Source: Desulfobacterales bacterium (GTDB lineage: Bacteria > Desulfobacterota > Desulfobacteria > Desulfobacterales > UBA2156). Taken from it: a stretch of DNA of 33,134 nucleotides. Under the pieces are notes generated by a model. That model did no database searches. It was given only the letters and a program-made list of their open reading frames with translations, and was not told the origin of the DNA. The number at the start of each line of letters is the position of its first letter. Position 1 is the first letter of the stretch. Made by a program: the position numbers and the translations under genes. The stretch is from contig JALVQN010000131.1 in assembly GCA_027025555.1 (NCBI GenBank), forward strand, positions 1-33,134. The letters are read 5' to 3'. Of this stretch, positions 6,896 to 13,560 are shown piece after piece.

Positions 6896-7978
6896 ATGGC
6901 AAAGATCGACGCATTCTTCAAACTGATGCACGAGCAAGGCGCTTCGGACTTGCATCTGGTGGCCGGTCAACAACCTGTCATCCGGATCCGGGGGGACATG
7001 GAACGGATCAAGTTCAAGGTCCTCGACAGCGACGATCTCCGGGCCATGCTCTACGAAATCACGCCCGAAGAAAAGATCAAGGCCTTCGAGGAGGCGGGCG
7101 ATGTGGATTTTGCCTATGAAATTCCCGGGCTGGCCCGGTACCGGGCCAACTTTTTCATGCAAAAAAACGGGATCGCCGCCGTGTTCCGGGAAATCCCCAG
7201 CATCATCATGACCCCTGAACAACTCGGGCTGCCGCCGGTCATCTCCAAGCTGGCCATGTTGCCAAGGGGTCTGGTCCTGGTTACCGGCCCCACGGGGAGC
7301 GGCAAATCGACGACCCTGGCCGCCATCATTGATACGGCCAACCAGCAGCGCAAGGATCACATCATCACCATCGAGGATCCCCTCGAATTCGTCCATACCA
7401 GCCAGAACTGCATCGTGAATCACCGGGAGGTGGGGACGCATACCCGTTCTTTCAGCGCCGCCTTGAGGGGGGCGCTCCGGGAGGATCCGGACATCATCAT
7501 GGTGGGGGAAATGCGGGACCTGGAAACCATCAGCCTGGCCCTGGAAGCAGCCGCCACCGGGCATCTGGTCTTTTCCACCGTACATACCACCAGTGCAGCC
7601 AAGACGGTGGACCGGATCATCGAAGTCTTCCCCTCGCACCAGCAGCCCCAGATCCGGTCCACCCTGGCCGACGGGATCCGCGCCATCATTGCTCAGGTGC
7701 TTTTTAAACGGATCGACATCAAGGGACGTTGTGTGGCCCTGGAAGTCTGTATCGCAACCCCGGCCGTGCGCAACCTCATACGGGAATCCAAGACCTATCA
7801 GATTCCTTCCGCCATGCAGACCGGGAAAAAATACGGGATGCAGCTTTTGGACGACGCCATCATGGACCTGTATACCAGGGGGCGGATCAGCGCAGATGAT
7901 GCCTATCTCAAGTCCAACGAGAAGTCCCGTTTCAGGCCCCTCCTCAAAGGGCCGCCATCGGATTTCACCGAAGTGTAG
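6896..7978 (+). CDS. pilT: Type IV pilus retraction ATPase PilT
   Basis: Hexameric ATPase that depolymerises type IV pili at the inner-membrane base, powering twitching. The 360-residue protein has the N-terminal PAS-like domain (ASDLHLVAGQQPVIRIRG), Walker A GPTGSGKST (131-139), the Asp box ITIEDPLEF, Walker B-like DIIMVGEMRD (199-208), the His-box GHLVFSTVHTTSA, and AVRNLIRE (290-297). The last matches the AIRNLIRE motif required for retraction and separates PilT from PilB. AAAGGAAAG precedes the ATG. A second PilT-like ATPase follows after 27 bases, and divIVA lies 66 bases upstream. No pilus structural gene is in view. Confidence 0.94.
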   Translation: MAKIDAFFKLMHEQGASDLHLVAGQQPVIRIRGDMERIKFKVLDSDDLRAMLYEITPEEKIKAFEEAGDVDFAYEIPGLARYRANFFMQKNGIAAVFREIPSIIMTPEQLGLPPVISKLAMLPRGLVLVTGPTGSGKSTTLAAIIDTANQQRKDHIITIEDPLEFVHTSQNCIVNHREVGTHTRSFSAALRGALREDPDIIMVGEMRDLETISLALEAAATGHLVFSTVHTTSAAKTVDRIIEVFPSHQQPQIRSTLADGIRAIIAQVLFKRIDIKGRCVALEVCIATPAVRNLIRESKTYQIPSAMQTGKKYGMQLLDDAIMDLYTRGRISADDAYLKSNEKSRFRPLLKGPPSDFTEV

Positions 7979-8005
7979 CCCCTCTTAACCCAAAGGGAGA
8001 TTCGG

Positions 8006-9172
8006 ATGCGAAGACAGGAAATCGATTATCTCTTTTCCCATATGCTCCAGTCGCACGAGGGTGTTTCAGACTTGAATTTCACGGTGGGAAAGCCGCCCCA
8101 GGTGGAGGCCTATGGAGAACTGCTGCCGGTCACCACCCAACCGCCCATCAAAAAGCTCACCCCCTATCAGACCGAAACCCTGGCTCTCAGCCTCATCAAT
8201 GCCAACCGCCGTCTCACCGAACACCTGCTGACCATGGGCTCTTGCGACCTTTCCTATTTCCTGGGCACCAAGGCCCGGTTCAGGGTCAACATCTTCTCCC
8301 AGTCCGGGAACTATTCCATTGTCATGCGGAAACTGGAATCGAAGGTGCCCACCATCCAAGAGCTCGATTTGCCGAAGGTCTTCTTCGATATCGCCATGGA
8401 AAGAAACGGTATCGTATTCTTCACCGGCGCCACCGGAACCGGGAAAACAACCTCTTTGGCAGCCATTCTGGAAGAAGTCAATGAGAAGAAGCCGGTCCAT
8501 GTGATCACGCTGGAAGACCCCATCGAATACCAACACACCCACAAACGCGCCACCTTCAACCAGAGGGAACTCGGAGCGGATTTCGACACGTTTGCCCACG
8601 GCCTGAGGGCCGCCCTCCGCCAGGCCCCCAAGGTGATCCTGGTGGGCGAAATGCGGGACCGGGAGAGTGTTGAAATCGGGCTGACCGCGGCGGAGACCGG
8701 GCATCTGGTCCTCACCACCCTTCACACCGTGGATGCCGGACAGACCATCGCCCGGTTGCTGGGGATGTTCACCACCGAGGAGGAACGGCAGATCCGGATC
8801 CGACTGGCCGACACCCTGCGATGGGTGGTGTGCCAGCGGCTCCTCCCCAAGAGGGGGGGCGGACGGGTGGCCGCCTTTGAAATCCTAAGGACCAACCTGA
8901 GGGTGAAGGACGCCGTCTTGCACGGAGAATCCGAAGGGAAGACCTTTTATGAAATCATGCAGGCCGGCAGGGCTTTTGGAATGACCACTTTCGACGAGTC
9001 CATCGTGGGACTGTACGAGGCCGGGCTCGTCACCGAGGAGACGGCCCTGGCCTATGCCTCCCGGAAAGCCATGGTGGGCCGGGGCATCGACGCGGTGAAG
9101 AGCGCGCGGGGGGAGGCCACCACGGATATCGAGAAACTCGAACTGGACAGATCCTACAACAAATCCCGCTAG
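8006..9172 (+). CDS. PilT/PilU-family accessory retraction ATPase
   Basis: A second PilT-superfamily ATPase, 388 residues, close in length to PilU. It has Walker A GATGTGKTT (141-149), Asp box ITLEDPIEY, Walker B-like VILVGEMRD and His-box GHLVLTTLHTVDA. The AIRNLIRE retraction motif is not conserved (the equivalent region reads TNLRVKDAVLHGES) and the C-terminal tail is longer, which fits a PilU-type partner working with PilT. The order pilT-pilU and an AAAGGGAGA ribosome site support co-expression. Whether it hydrolyses ATP on its own cannot be judged from sequence. Confidence 0.87.
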   Translation: MRRQEIDYLFSHMLQSHEGVSDLNFTVGKPPQVEAYGELLPVTTQPPIKKLTPYQTETLALSLINANRRLTEHLLTMGSCDLSYFLGTKARFRVNIFSQSGNYSIVMRKLESKVPTIQELDLPKVFFDIAMERNGIVFFTGATGTGKTTSLAAILEEVNEKKPVHVITLEDPIEYQHTHKRATFNQRELGADFDTFAHGLRAALRQAPKVILVGEMRDRESVEIGLTAAETGHLVLTTLHTVDAGQTIARLLGMFTTEEERQIRIRLADTLRWVVCQRLLPKRGGGRVAAFEILRTNLRVKDAVLHGESEGKTFYEIMQAGRAFGMTTFDESIVGLYEAGLVTEETALAYASRKAMVGRGIDAVKSARGEATTDIEKLELDRSYNKSR

Positions 9173-9204
9173 AAGGACCCGCCGCTTAAAGGAGAACCTT
9201 TTCG

Positions 9205-9846
9205 ATGACTATCAGGTGTCAGGCGTGCAAGAGCGTGTTCAAGATTCCCGATGAGAAGATTGAAAAAATGAAAGGCACGGTCTTGGCGTGCCCCAAGTGC
9301 GGCGGGAAGGTCCCCGTCCACGGATCCGGGGCGCACGCCGCCGGTGGGGAGTCGAACCCGGAGAAGCCCCTCACCTACGATGCATCCAAGAAGCCTTTCG
9401 ATTTCCTTGATGCCGGAAGCCGGACCGCCATCGTCTGCGCCACGGATCCCCCCGTGAAGGCGGCCATGCTCAGGGCCCTGGAGGAGATGGGCTACCATGT
9501 GACCCGGGTCCAGAATTCCAGGGAAGCCTTGAGGAATATGTGGTACCACACCTATAACCTCGTTTTGCTGGATGAACTGTTCGACACGGACCACCCGGAC
9601 CGCAACCGGGTGCTGGCCTACCTGCAGGGGCTGGGCATGGCCATGCGCCGGGAGATGGTGGCGGTCCTGTTCAGCCGGAGCCTCAACACCATGGACGAGA
9701 TGGGGGCCTTTCAAAAAAGCGTCAATCAGATCATTAACGTCAAGCATCTTCCGGAGACCTCCCGGATCCTCCGGATGACGCTTAAGGCCCATGAGACTTT
9801 TTACCGGATTTACCGTGATGTGGCGCAAAAGGAGACCACCTTATAA
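9205..9846 (+). CDS. MJ0042-type zinc-ribbon protein with degenerate receiver-like domain
   Basis: A 213-residue cytoplasmic protein. The N-terminus is a zinc ribbon of the MJ0042/zinc_ribbon_5 type, with Cys5, Cys8, Cys29 and Cys32 (IRCQACKSVF; LACPKCGGK). After a linker, residues about 72-200 resemble a response-regulator receiver fold: RTAIVCATDPPVK, LEEMGYHVTRVQNSREAL and NLVLLDELFD. The phosphoacceptor-like Asp in LLDE is kept, but the usual acidic pair after strand 1 is absent, so phosphorylation is doubtful. It directly follows the two pilus ATPase genes with an AAAGGAGA site, suggesting a role in regulating or localising retraction. I know of no assigned function for this architecture. 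Confidence 0.75.
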   Translation: MTIRCQACKSVFKIPDEKIEKMKGTVLACPKCGGKVPVHGSGAHAAGGESNPEKPLTYDASKKPFDFLDAGSRTAIVCATDPPVKAAMLRALEEMGYHVTRVQNSREALRNMWYHTYNLVLLDELFDTDHPDRNRVLAYLQGLGMAMRREMVAVLFSRSLNTMDEMGAFQKSVNQIINVKHLPETSRILRMTLKAHETFYRIYRDVAQKETTL

Positions 9847-9857
9847 AGGAAAACCCT

Positions 9858-10805
9858 TTGCATAAAGCGCCCCCTCCTTTACGGCGACCCCCGGGAGCCG
9901 AAATCCAGCGGGTTTTTCAGGGACTCTATCATATCACCCTTCCCGGTCCACTTCCCGGATTCCATCGTTTCATCAATGTATGGCTGTACCGGAACCGGGA
10001 GACCTTTCTGGTGGATGTGGGGCCGGCGTCCACGGCGCCTGCCCTGGTGGACGCCCTCAGGCGGCTGGATATCAAGCGCCTGGACTGGATCCTCTTGACC
10101 CACATCCACCTGGACCATGCCGGCGCCGTCGGGAGGGTGGCCCGCCGCTTTCCGGAGAGCCGGGTGGCCTGCCATGCCTCGGCCATTGACCATCTTGCGG
10201 CACCGGAGCGTTTGTGGGAAGGCACCCTGAAGACCCTGGGGAGACTCGCCGAGGCTTACGGCCCGCCGGAGGCCCTTTCCCGGGCCCGCCTGGTGGAGGC
10301 CGCAGGCCTTGATCTTCCCGGAGTGCGCGCCGTCCTCACCCCGGGCCATGCCGCGCATCACGTGAGCTATCTCATGGGGAAGACGCTCTTCGCGGGTGAG
10401 GCCTCCGGCGTGATCCTCCCCGGAGGGTCGCCTTTGCCCTACATCCGTCCGGCCACGCCGCCCAAACTCTTCCTGGAGACCTTCCTCGAGAGTCTTGACC
10501 GGTTGATGGGCCTCAACCCCGAGAGTCTTTGCTGCGGCCACTTCGGGATCCATCCGGAGGCTGTTTCCCTCATGCGCGCCCACAGGGACCAGCTGCTCTT
10601 GTGGCGGCGATGCATCCTTGAGACCTTGGACCGAACCCGGGGAGAAGATCCGGCGACGGCCTGTCTGGAGGCCCTCCTGGAAGCGGATCCGAGGATCCGG
10701 GGACTTTTTCGCATGGATGGGGCGACCCGGGAGCGGGAGCGCTTCTTCATGAAAAACAGCGTCCGGGGCTTCCTGGAGGCCCTTGGGAGGGAAAAAAGGC
10801 CGTGA
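9858..10805 (+). CDS. Metallo-beta-lactamase-fold hydrolase
   Basis: A 315-residue MBL-fold enzyme, probably a thioesterase or glyoxalase-II-like hydrolase. The metal motif THIHLDHAGAVG (81-92) supplies two His, Asp and His. TPGHAAHH supplies the next His (164), and CCGHFG (His228) the last. The bridging-Asp position, normally in a TGD-type motif, reads FAGEASG with Glu181. The N-terminal GLYHITLP is typical of the family. A C-terminal helical extension (about 235-315) may form a lid. The start codon is TTG, chosen because AAAGGA lies eight bases upstream and no nearby ATG exists. It begins 11 bases after the zinc-ribbon gene and its stop overlaps a tiny downstream ORF. Substrate unknown. Confidence 0.82.
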   Translation: MHKAPPPLRRPPGAEIQRVFQGLYHITLPGPLPGFHRFINVWLYRNRETFLVDVGPASTAPALVDALRRLDIKRLDWILLTHIHLDHAGAVGRVARRFPESRVACHASAIDHLAAPERLWEGTLKTLGRLAEAYGPPEALSRARLVEAAGLDLPGVRAVLTPGHAAHHVSYLMGKTLFAGEASGVILPGGSPLPYIRPATPPKLFLETFLESLDRLMGLNPESLCCGHFGIHPEAVSLMRAHRDQLLLWRRCILETLDRTRGEDPATACLEALLEADPRIRGLFRMDGATRERERFFMKNSVRGFLEALGREKRP

Positions 10806-10897
10806 AAGGCTTCCGGCCGGACCAGATCAGGGTGGCCCTGGGGATTGCGCTTGTGGCCCTGGCCCTTTTTGTCTACCGATGGCTTCGACCCCGGTGA
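10802..10897 (+). CDS. Putative 31-residue single-TM microprotein, translationally coupled
   Basis: A GTG start overlaps the TGA stop of the MBL gene (GTGA), a classic reinitiation arrangement. The 31-codon frame encodes a short polar start (KGFRPDQIR), a hydrophobic helix of about 16 residues (VALGIALVALALFVYRW) and a basic end (RWLRPR), the plan of a small inner-membrane protein with its C-terminus inside. It is below the ORF-track cutoff. Its last 25 bases overlap the convergent end of pyrF. Without homologues this could be chance, so confidence is limited. Confidence 0.38.
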   Translation: MKGFRPDQIRVALGIALVALALFVYRWLRPR

Positions 10898-11667
10898 GAT
10901 GCAACGGGGGCTCGCCCTGACGCCGGTTCTCCCGTCTTTTCCAGGGCCTTTTGGATGGCGTTTGCGATGCCCATGGCGGCTTGCCTGGGGTCTTCGGCGT
11001 CCCGGATGGGGCGACCGATCACCAGGTAGTCGGCTCCCTCCCGGATGGCCTTCGCCGGGGTGACCACACGCGCCTGGTCGTCTGCGGCAGGGACCTCCCC
11101 GGCCGGTCGGATCCCGGGCACCACGGCAATAAAGTCCTTGCCGAGGGCCTCTTTGATCCGTTTCACTTCAAGACCGGAGCAGACCACGCCGGCGCATCCG
11201 GCGTCTTTGGCCATGGCCGCCCTTTTCAGGACCAGGCGGCCGGGGTCCTCCCAATAGGGACCGCCGTATCCGGCCTCTTTGAGATCTTCTCCAGAGATGC
11301 TCGTCAAAAGCGTAACCCCCAAAAGACGCACCCTTTGCCGGCTTCCCGTCACCGCCGAGGCGAGCATGGCCCTGGAATCGCCGCAATGGAGGGTGGCAAA
11401 TGCCACATCCAGTTCGGAAAGGGCGCGGGTGGCCCGGGATACCGTCTCGGGGATGTCGTGGAGCTTGAGATCCAGAAATATCTTGGCCGACCCCATGGCG
11501 GATACCGAGCGAACAATGGCCGGGCCGCAGCGGATGAAAAGCTCCAGGCCGATCTTGAAAAGCCCCACGGCGCCCGAGAGCATCCGGGCATAAGCGAGGG
11601 CCTCTTTTTCGGAAGACACGTCCAGGGCGAAAACGATGCGGTCTTCGGGCCGGCGGGGCGTTATCAT
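10873..11667 (-). CDS. pyrF: Orotidine-5'-phosphate decarboxylase
   Basis: Converts OMP to UMP, the final step of de novo pyrimidine synthesis. The 264-residue TIM barrel has RIVFALDVSS (first Asp), KIFLDLKLHDIPET (catalytic Asp66, Lys68, Asp71), VVCSGLEV, VVPGIRP and DYLVIGRPI near the phosphate-binding end. AAAGGAGG six bases before the ATG fixes the start. The last 20 or so residues (after AIQKALEK) exceed the usual length, are rich in Gly, Ser and Arg, and overlap the convergent microprotein ORF, so they are probably an unstructured tail. Immediately upstream is the remnant of a lipid-kinase gene whose stop abuts the pyrF ribosome site. Confidence 0.95.
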   Translation of the reverse strand: MITPRRPEDRIVFALDVSSEKEALAYARMLSGAVGLFKIGLELFIRCGPAIVRSVSAMGSAKIFLDLKLHDIPETVSRATRALSELDVAFATLHCGDSRAMLASAVTGSRQRVRLLGVTLLTSISGEDLKEAGYGGPYWEDPGRLVLKRAAMAKDAGCAGVVCSGLEVKRIKEALGKDFIAVVPGIRPAGEVPAADDQARVVTPAKAIREGADYLVIGRPIRDAEDPRQAAMGIANAIQKALEKTGEPASGRAPVASHRGRSHR

Positions 11668-11679
11668 GGAAGGCCTCCT

Positions 11680-11865
11680 TTACTTGACGGCCCCCGGCGC
11701 GGCGCCGGCGGCCAGCGATCCGGCGTCTCCGGGGATCCGGGTGACAGAAGTTTTGAATCCTCCGAGGATCCTTTGGGCCCGGGCGGCAACGCGGGGCCCT
11801 TGGGTGGCGGTCGTCCCTCCCCTGGATTGGGGGTTCACGATGAAGACCGTATCGGGTGAAGCCAT
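11680..11865 (-). pseudogene. Truncated diacylglycerol-kinase-family N-terminal fragment
   Basis: A 61-codon frame begins at an ATG with a strong AAGGAGA site four bases upstream. TVFIVNPQSRGG, then ARAQRILGGFKTSVTRIPGDA and LAAGAA match the opening of the DAGK catalytic fold (VNPxSGGG...LG-F...T..PGDA..LA..A). The frame stops before the GGDGT catalytic loop, so it cannot be an active kinase. The stop (TAA) sits directly at the pyrF ribosome site, as though most of the gene was deleted and its upstream signals now serve pyrF. The longer track ORF (from 12045) adds only non-homologous residues. It could alternatively be expressed as a short coupled peptide. Confidence 0.55.
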
Positions 11866-12133
11866 GGGTTCTCCTTGCCACCATCCGGGACCGTGTATTC
11901 CCGGGGCATCCGTGCGTTCCCGGGTCCCTTCATAGGACAAAACGCCCCATGCGAAAAGCTTTTTTGCCGGAAAAGGGCGATGAAAAATCTGTTGAAGGCA
12001 TCGGGGGGATGATGATATGGGCTTTTCGAGTCGGGTTGCGACCACGCTTCAGAAAAAGCACGCCCGGACCGGATGGAGCGGCCCCGGGCCACAGGAATTC
12101 TGAAAAGACGGGAGAGGGAGGCCCTTGAAGATC
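11866..12133. other. Divergent intergenic region between the DAGK fragment and selA
   Basis: No convincing gene. An imperfect repeat-rich hairpin (GGGACC 11887-11892 with GGTCCC 11923-11928, flanking two copies of TTCCCGGG) lies in what would be the leader of the DAGK-fragment/pyrF transcript. I looked for a tRNA-Sec next to selA and saw none. No strong sigma-70 promoter stands out in either direction. Confidence 0.35.
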
Positions 12134-13558
12134 ATGGAGCAGGGAAATGGAAAACAGGCGCTGTTGCGGGCGCTTCCGGGTGTGGACCGGGTGATCGCTT
12201 CCGCCAGGCAGGATGCCTTTTTCGATCCGGTTCCCCACACCCTTTTGACCCAGGGGGTGCGGGAGGTCCTCTCCTTGTTACGCCAAGCGATCCTGGCCGG
12301 AAAAGAGGGCCTCGAGGCAAAAGACCTGGCCATGGAGACGATATTGGCGCGCGTCCGGGAGCGCGTGGGGCGACGCCTCTCACCCCGGCTCAAGCGGGTG
12401 GTCAACGGAACCGGTGTGGTGGTCCATACCAACCTCGGGCGTTCCCTTCTTCCCGAGAATGCGGTGGACAATCTTGTTGCGCTGGGGTCCGGCTATTCCA
12501 ACCTGGAGTTTGATCTTTCCAAAGGGGTCCGGGGCTCCCGGTATGCGATCGTGGAGGCGCTCTTGTGCGAGATCTCCGGCGGTGAGGCGGCCATGGCGGT
12601 GAACAACAATGCCGGCGCCGTCCTCCTCTGCCTGGAGACACTGGCCAGGGGGAAGAAAGTCATCGTTTCCCGGGGAGAGCTGGTGGAAATCGGCGGGTCC
12701 TTCAGGATCCCGGATGTGATGACCAAAAGCGGCGCCTTCCTGAAGGAGGTGGGCACGACCAACCGGACCCATCTTTTTGACTACGAGAATGCCATCGAGG
12801 AGCAGACGGCGCTTCTGCTCAAGGTGCACCGGAGCAATTACAGCGTGGTGGGATTTACGGCCAGCGTCTCCTTGAAGGCCCTCGTGGAACTGGGCCGAAC
12901 CTATCACCTTCCCGTCATGGAAGACCTGGGCAGCGGGACCTTCATCGATTTTTCCGGGTACGGACTCACCAAAGAACCCACGGTGCAGGAGTCCATCGCC
13001 TCCGGTGCCGACGTGGTCACCTTCAGCGGGGATAAGTTGCTCGGCGGTCCCCAAGCCGGGATCATCATCGGCAAGAGGGAGATTTTGGAAAAAATCAAAA
13101 AAAACCCCTTGACCCGGGCCCTGAGAATCGACAAGCTGACACTTGCGGCCCTGGAAAGCACCCTGGCCCTGTACCGGGACGAGAACAGGGCCGTTGCGGC
13201 GATCCCCACCCTGAAGATGATCCTGGCGCCTTTTGCCGAGATCGAAAAGCGTGCCCGGCGCCTGCAGCGGATGTTGAAATCCCTGGGCTCCAGGCGTCTT
13301 CGGATTGTTTTGATGGATCTTCCTTCCCGGGTGGGGGGCGGCGCCTTGCCCCTGCAGGATCTGCCCTCCAAGTGTCTCGGTATCCAGGTGGAGGGGATGT
13401 CGGCCAATGCCGTGGAACGGTTCATGCGGGAAGAGGCCGAGACGCCGGTCATCGGCCGGATCGAAGCGGATCGCTTTGTTCTGGATCCACGGACCATTCA
13501 AGAAAAGGAGATGCCTCTCATCAAAAGCGTTTTTTCCGAGTTGCTCCAAAGGGGCTGA
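12134..13558 (+). CDS. selA: L-seryl-tRNA(Sec) selenium transferase (selenocysteine synthase)
   Basis: PLP enzyme converting seryl-tRNA(Sec) to selenocysteinyl-tRNA(Sec) using selenophosphate. About 474 residues, normal for SelA. Hallmarks are VNGTGVVVHTNLGRSLL (start of the catalytic domain), VNNNAGAVLL, KEVGTTNRTHLFDYE, KVHRSNYSVVGF, and the PLP lysine in FSGDKLLGGPQAG (Lys301). The track begins at a TTG at 12125; the ATG at 12134 is close to typical SelA N-termini. The GGGAGAGGGAGG ribosome site is oddly placed for either (3 or 12 bases away). It heads a long plus-strand run; the next gene starts two bases after its stop. selB, selD and tRNA-Sec are not in the window. Confidence 0.96.
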   Translation: MEQGNGKQALLRALPGVDRVIASARQDAFFDPVPHTLLTQGVREVLSLLRQAILAGKEGLEAKDLAMETILARVRERVGRRLSPRLKRVVNGTGVVVHTNLGRSLLPENAVDNLVALGSGYSNLEFDLSKGVRGSRYAIVEALLCEISGGEAAMAVNNNAGAVLLCLETLARGKKVIVSRGELVEIGGSFRIPDVMTKSGAFLKEVGTTNRTHLFDYENAIEEQTALLLKVHRSNYSVVGFTASVSLKALVELGRTYHLPVMEDLGSGTFIDFSGYGLTKEPTVQESIASGADVVTFSGDKLLGGPQAGIIIGKREILEKIKKNPLTRALRIDKLTLAALESTLALYRDENRAVAAIPTLKMILAPFAEIEKRARRLQRMLKSLGSRRLRIVLMDLPSRVGGGALPLQDLPSKCLGIQVEGMSANAVERFMREEAETPVIGRIEADRFVLDPRTIQEKEMPLIKSVFSELLQRG

Positions 13559-13560
13559 AG

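Noticed and set aside
5981-7639. 552-residue minus-strand ORF
   Set aside because: Runs antisense through yggT, divIVA and pilT, all clearly coding on plus. It is His/Gly/Asp/Leu-rich, typical of antisense shadows.
11856-12128. 90-residue plus ORF before selA
   Set aside because: No domain, odd composition, no ribosome site, and it overlaps the DAGK fragment on the other strand.
11866-12133. tRNA-Sec candidate next to selA
   Set aside because: No cloverleaf with a TCA anticodon or long variable arm could be traced.
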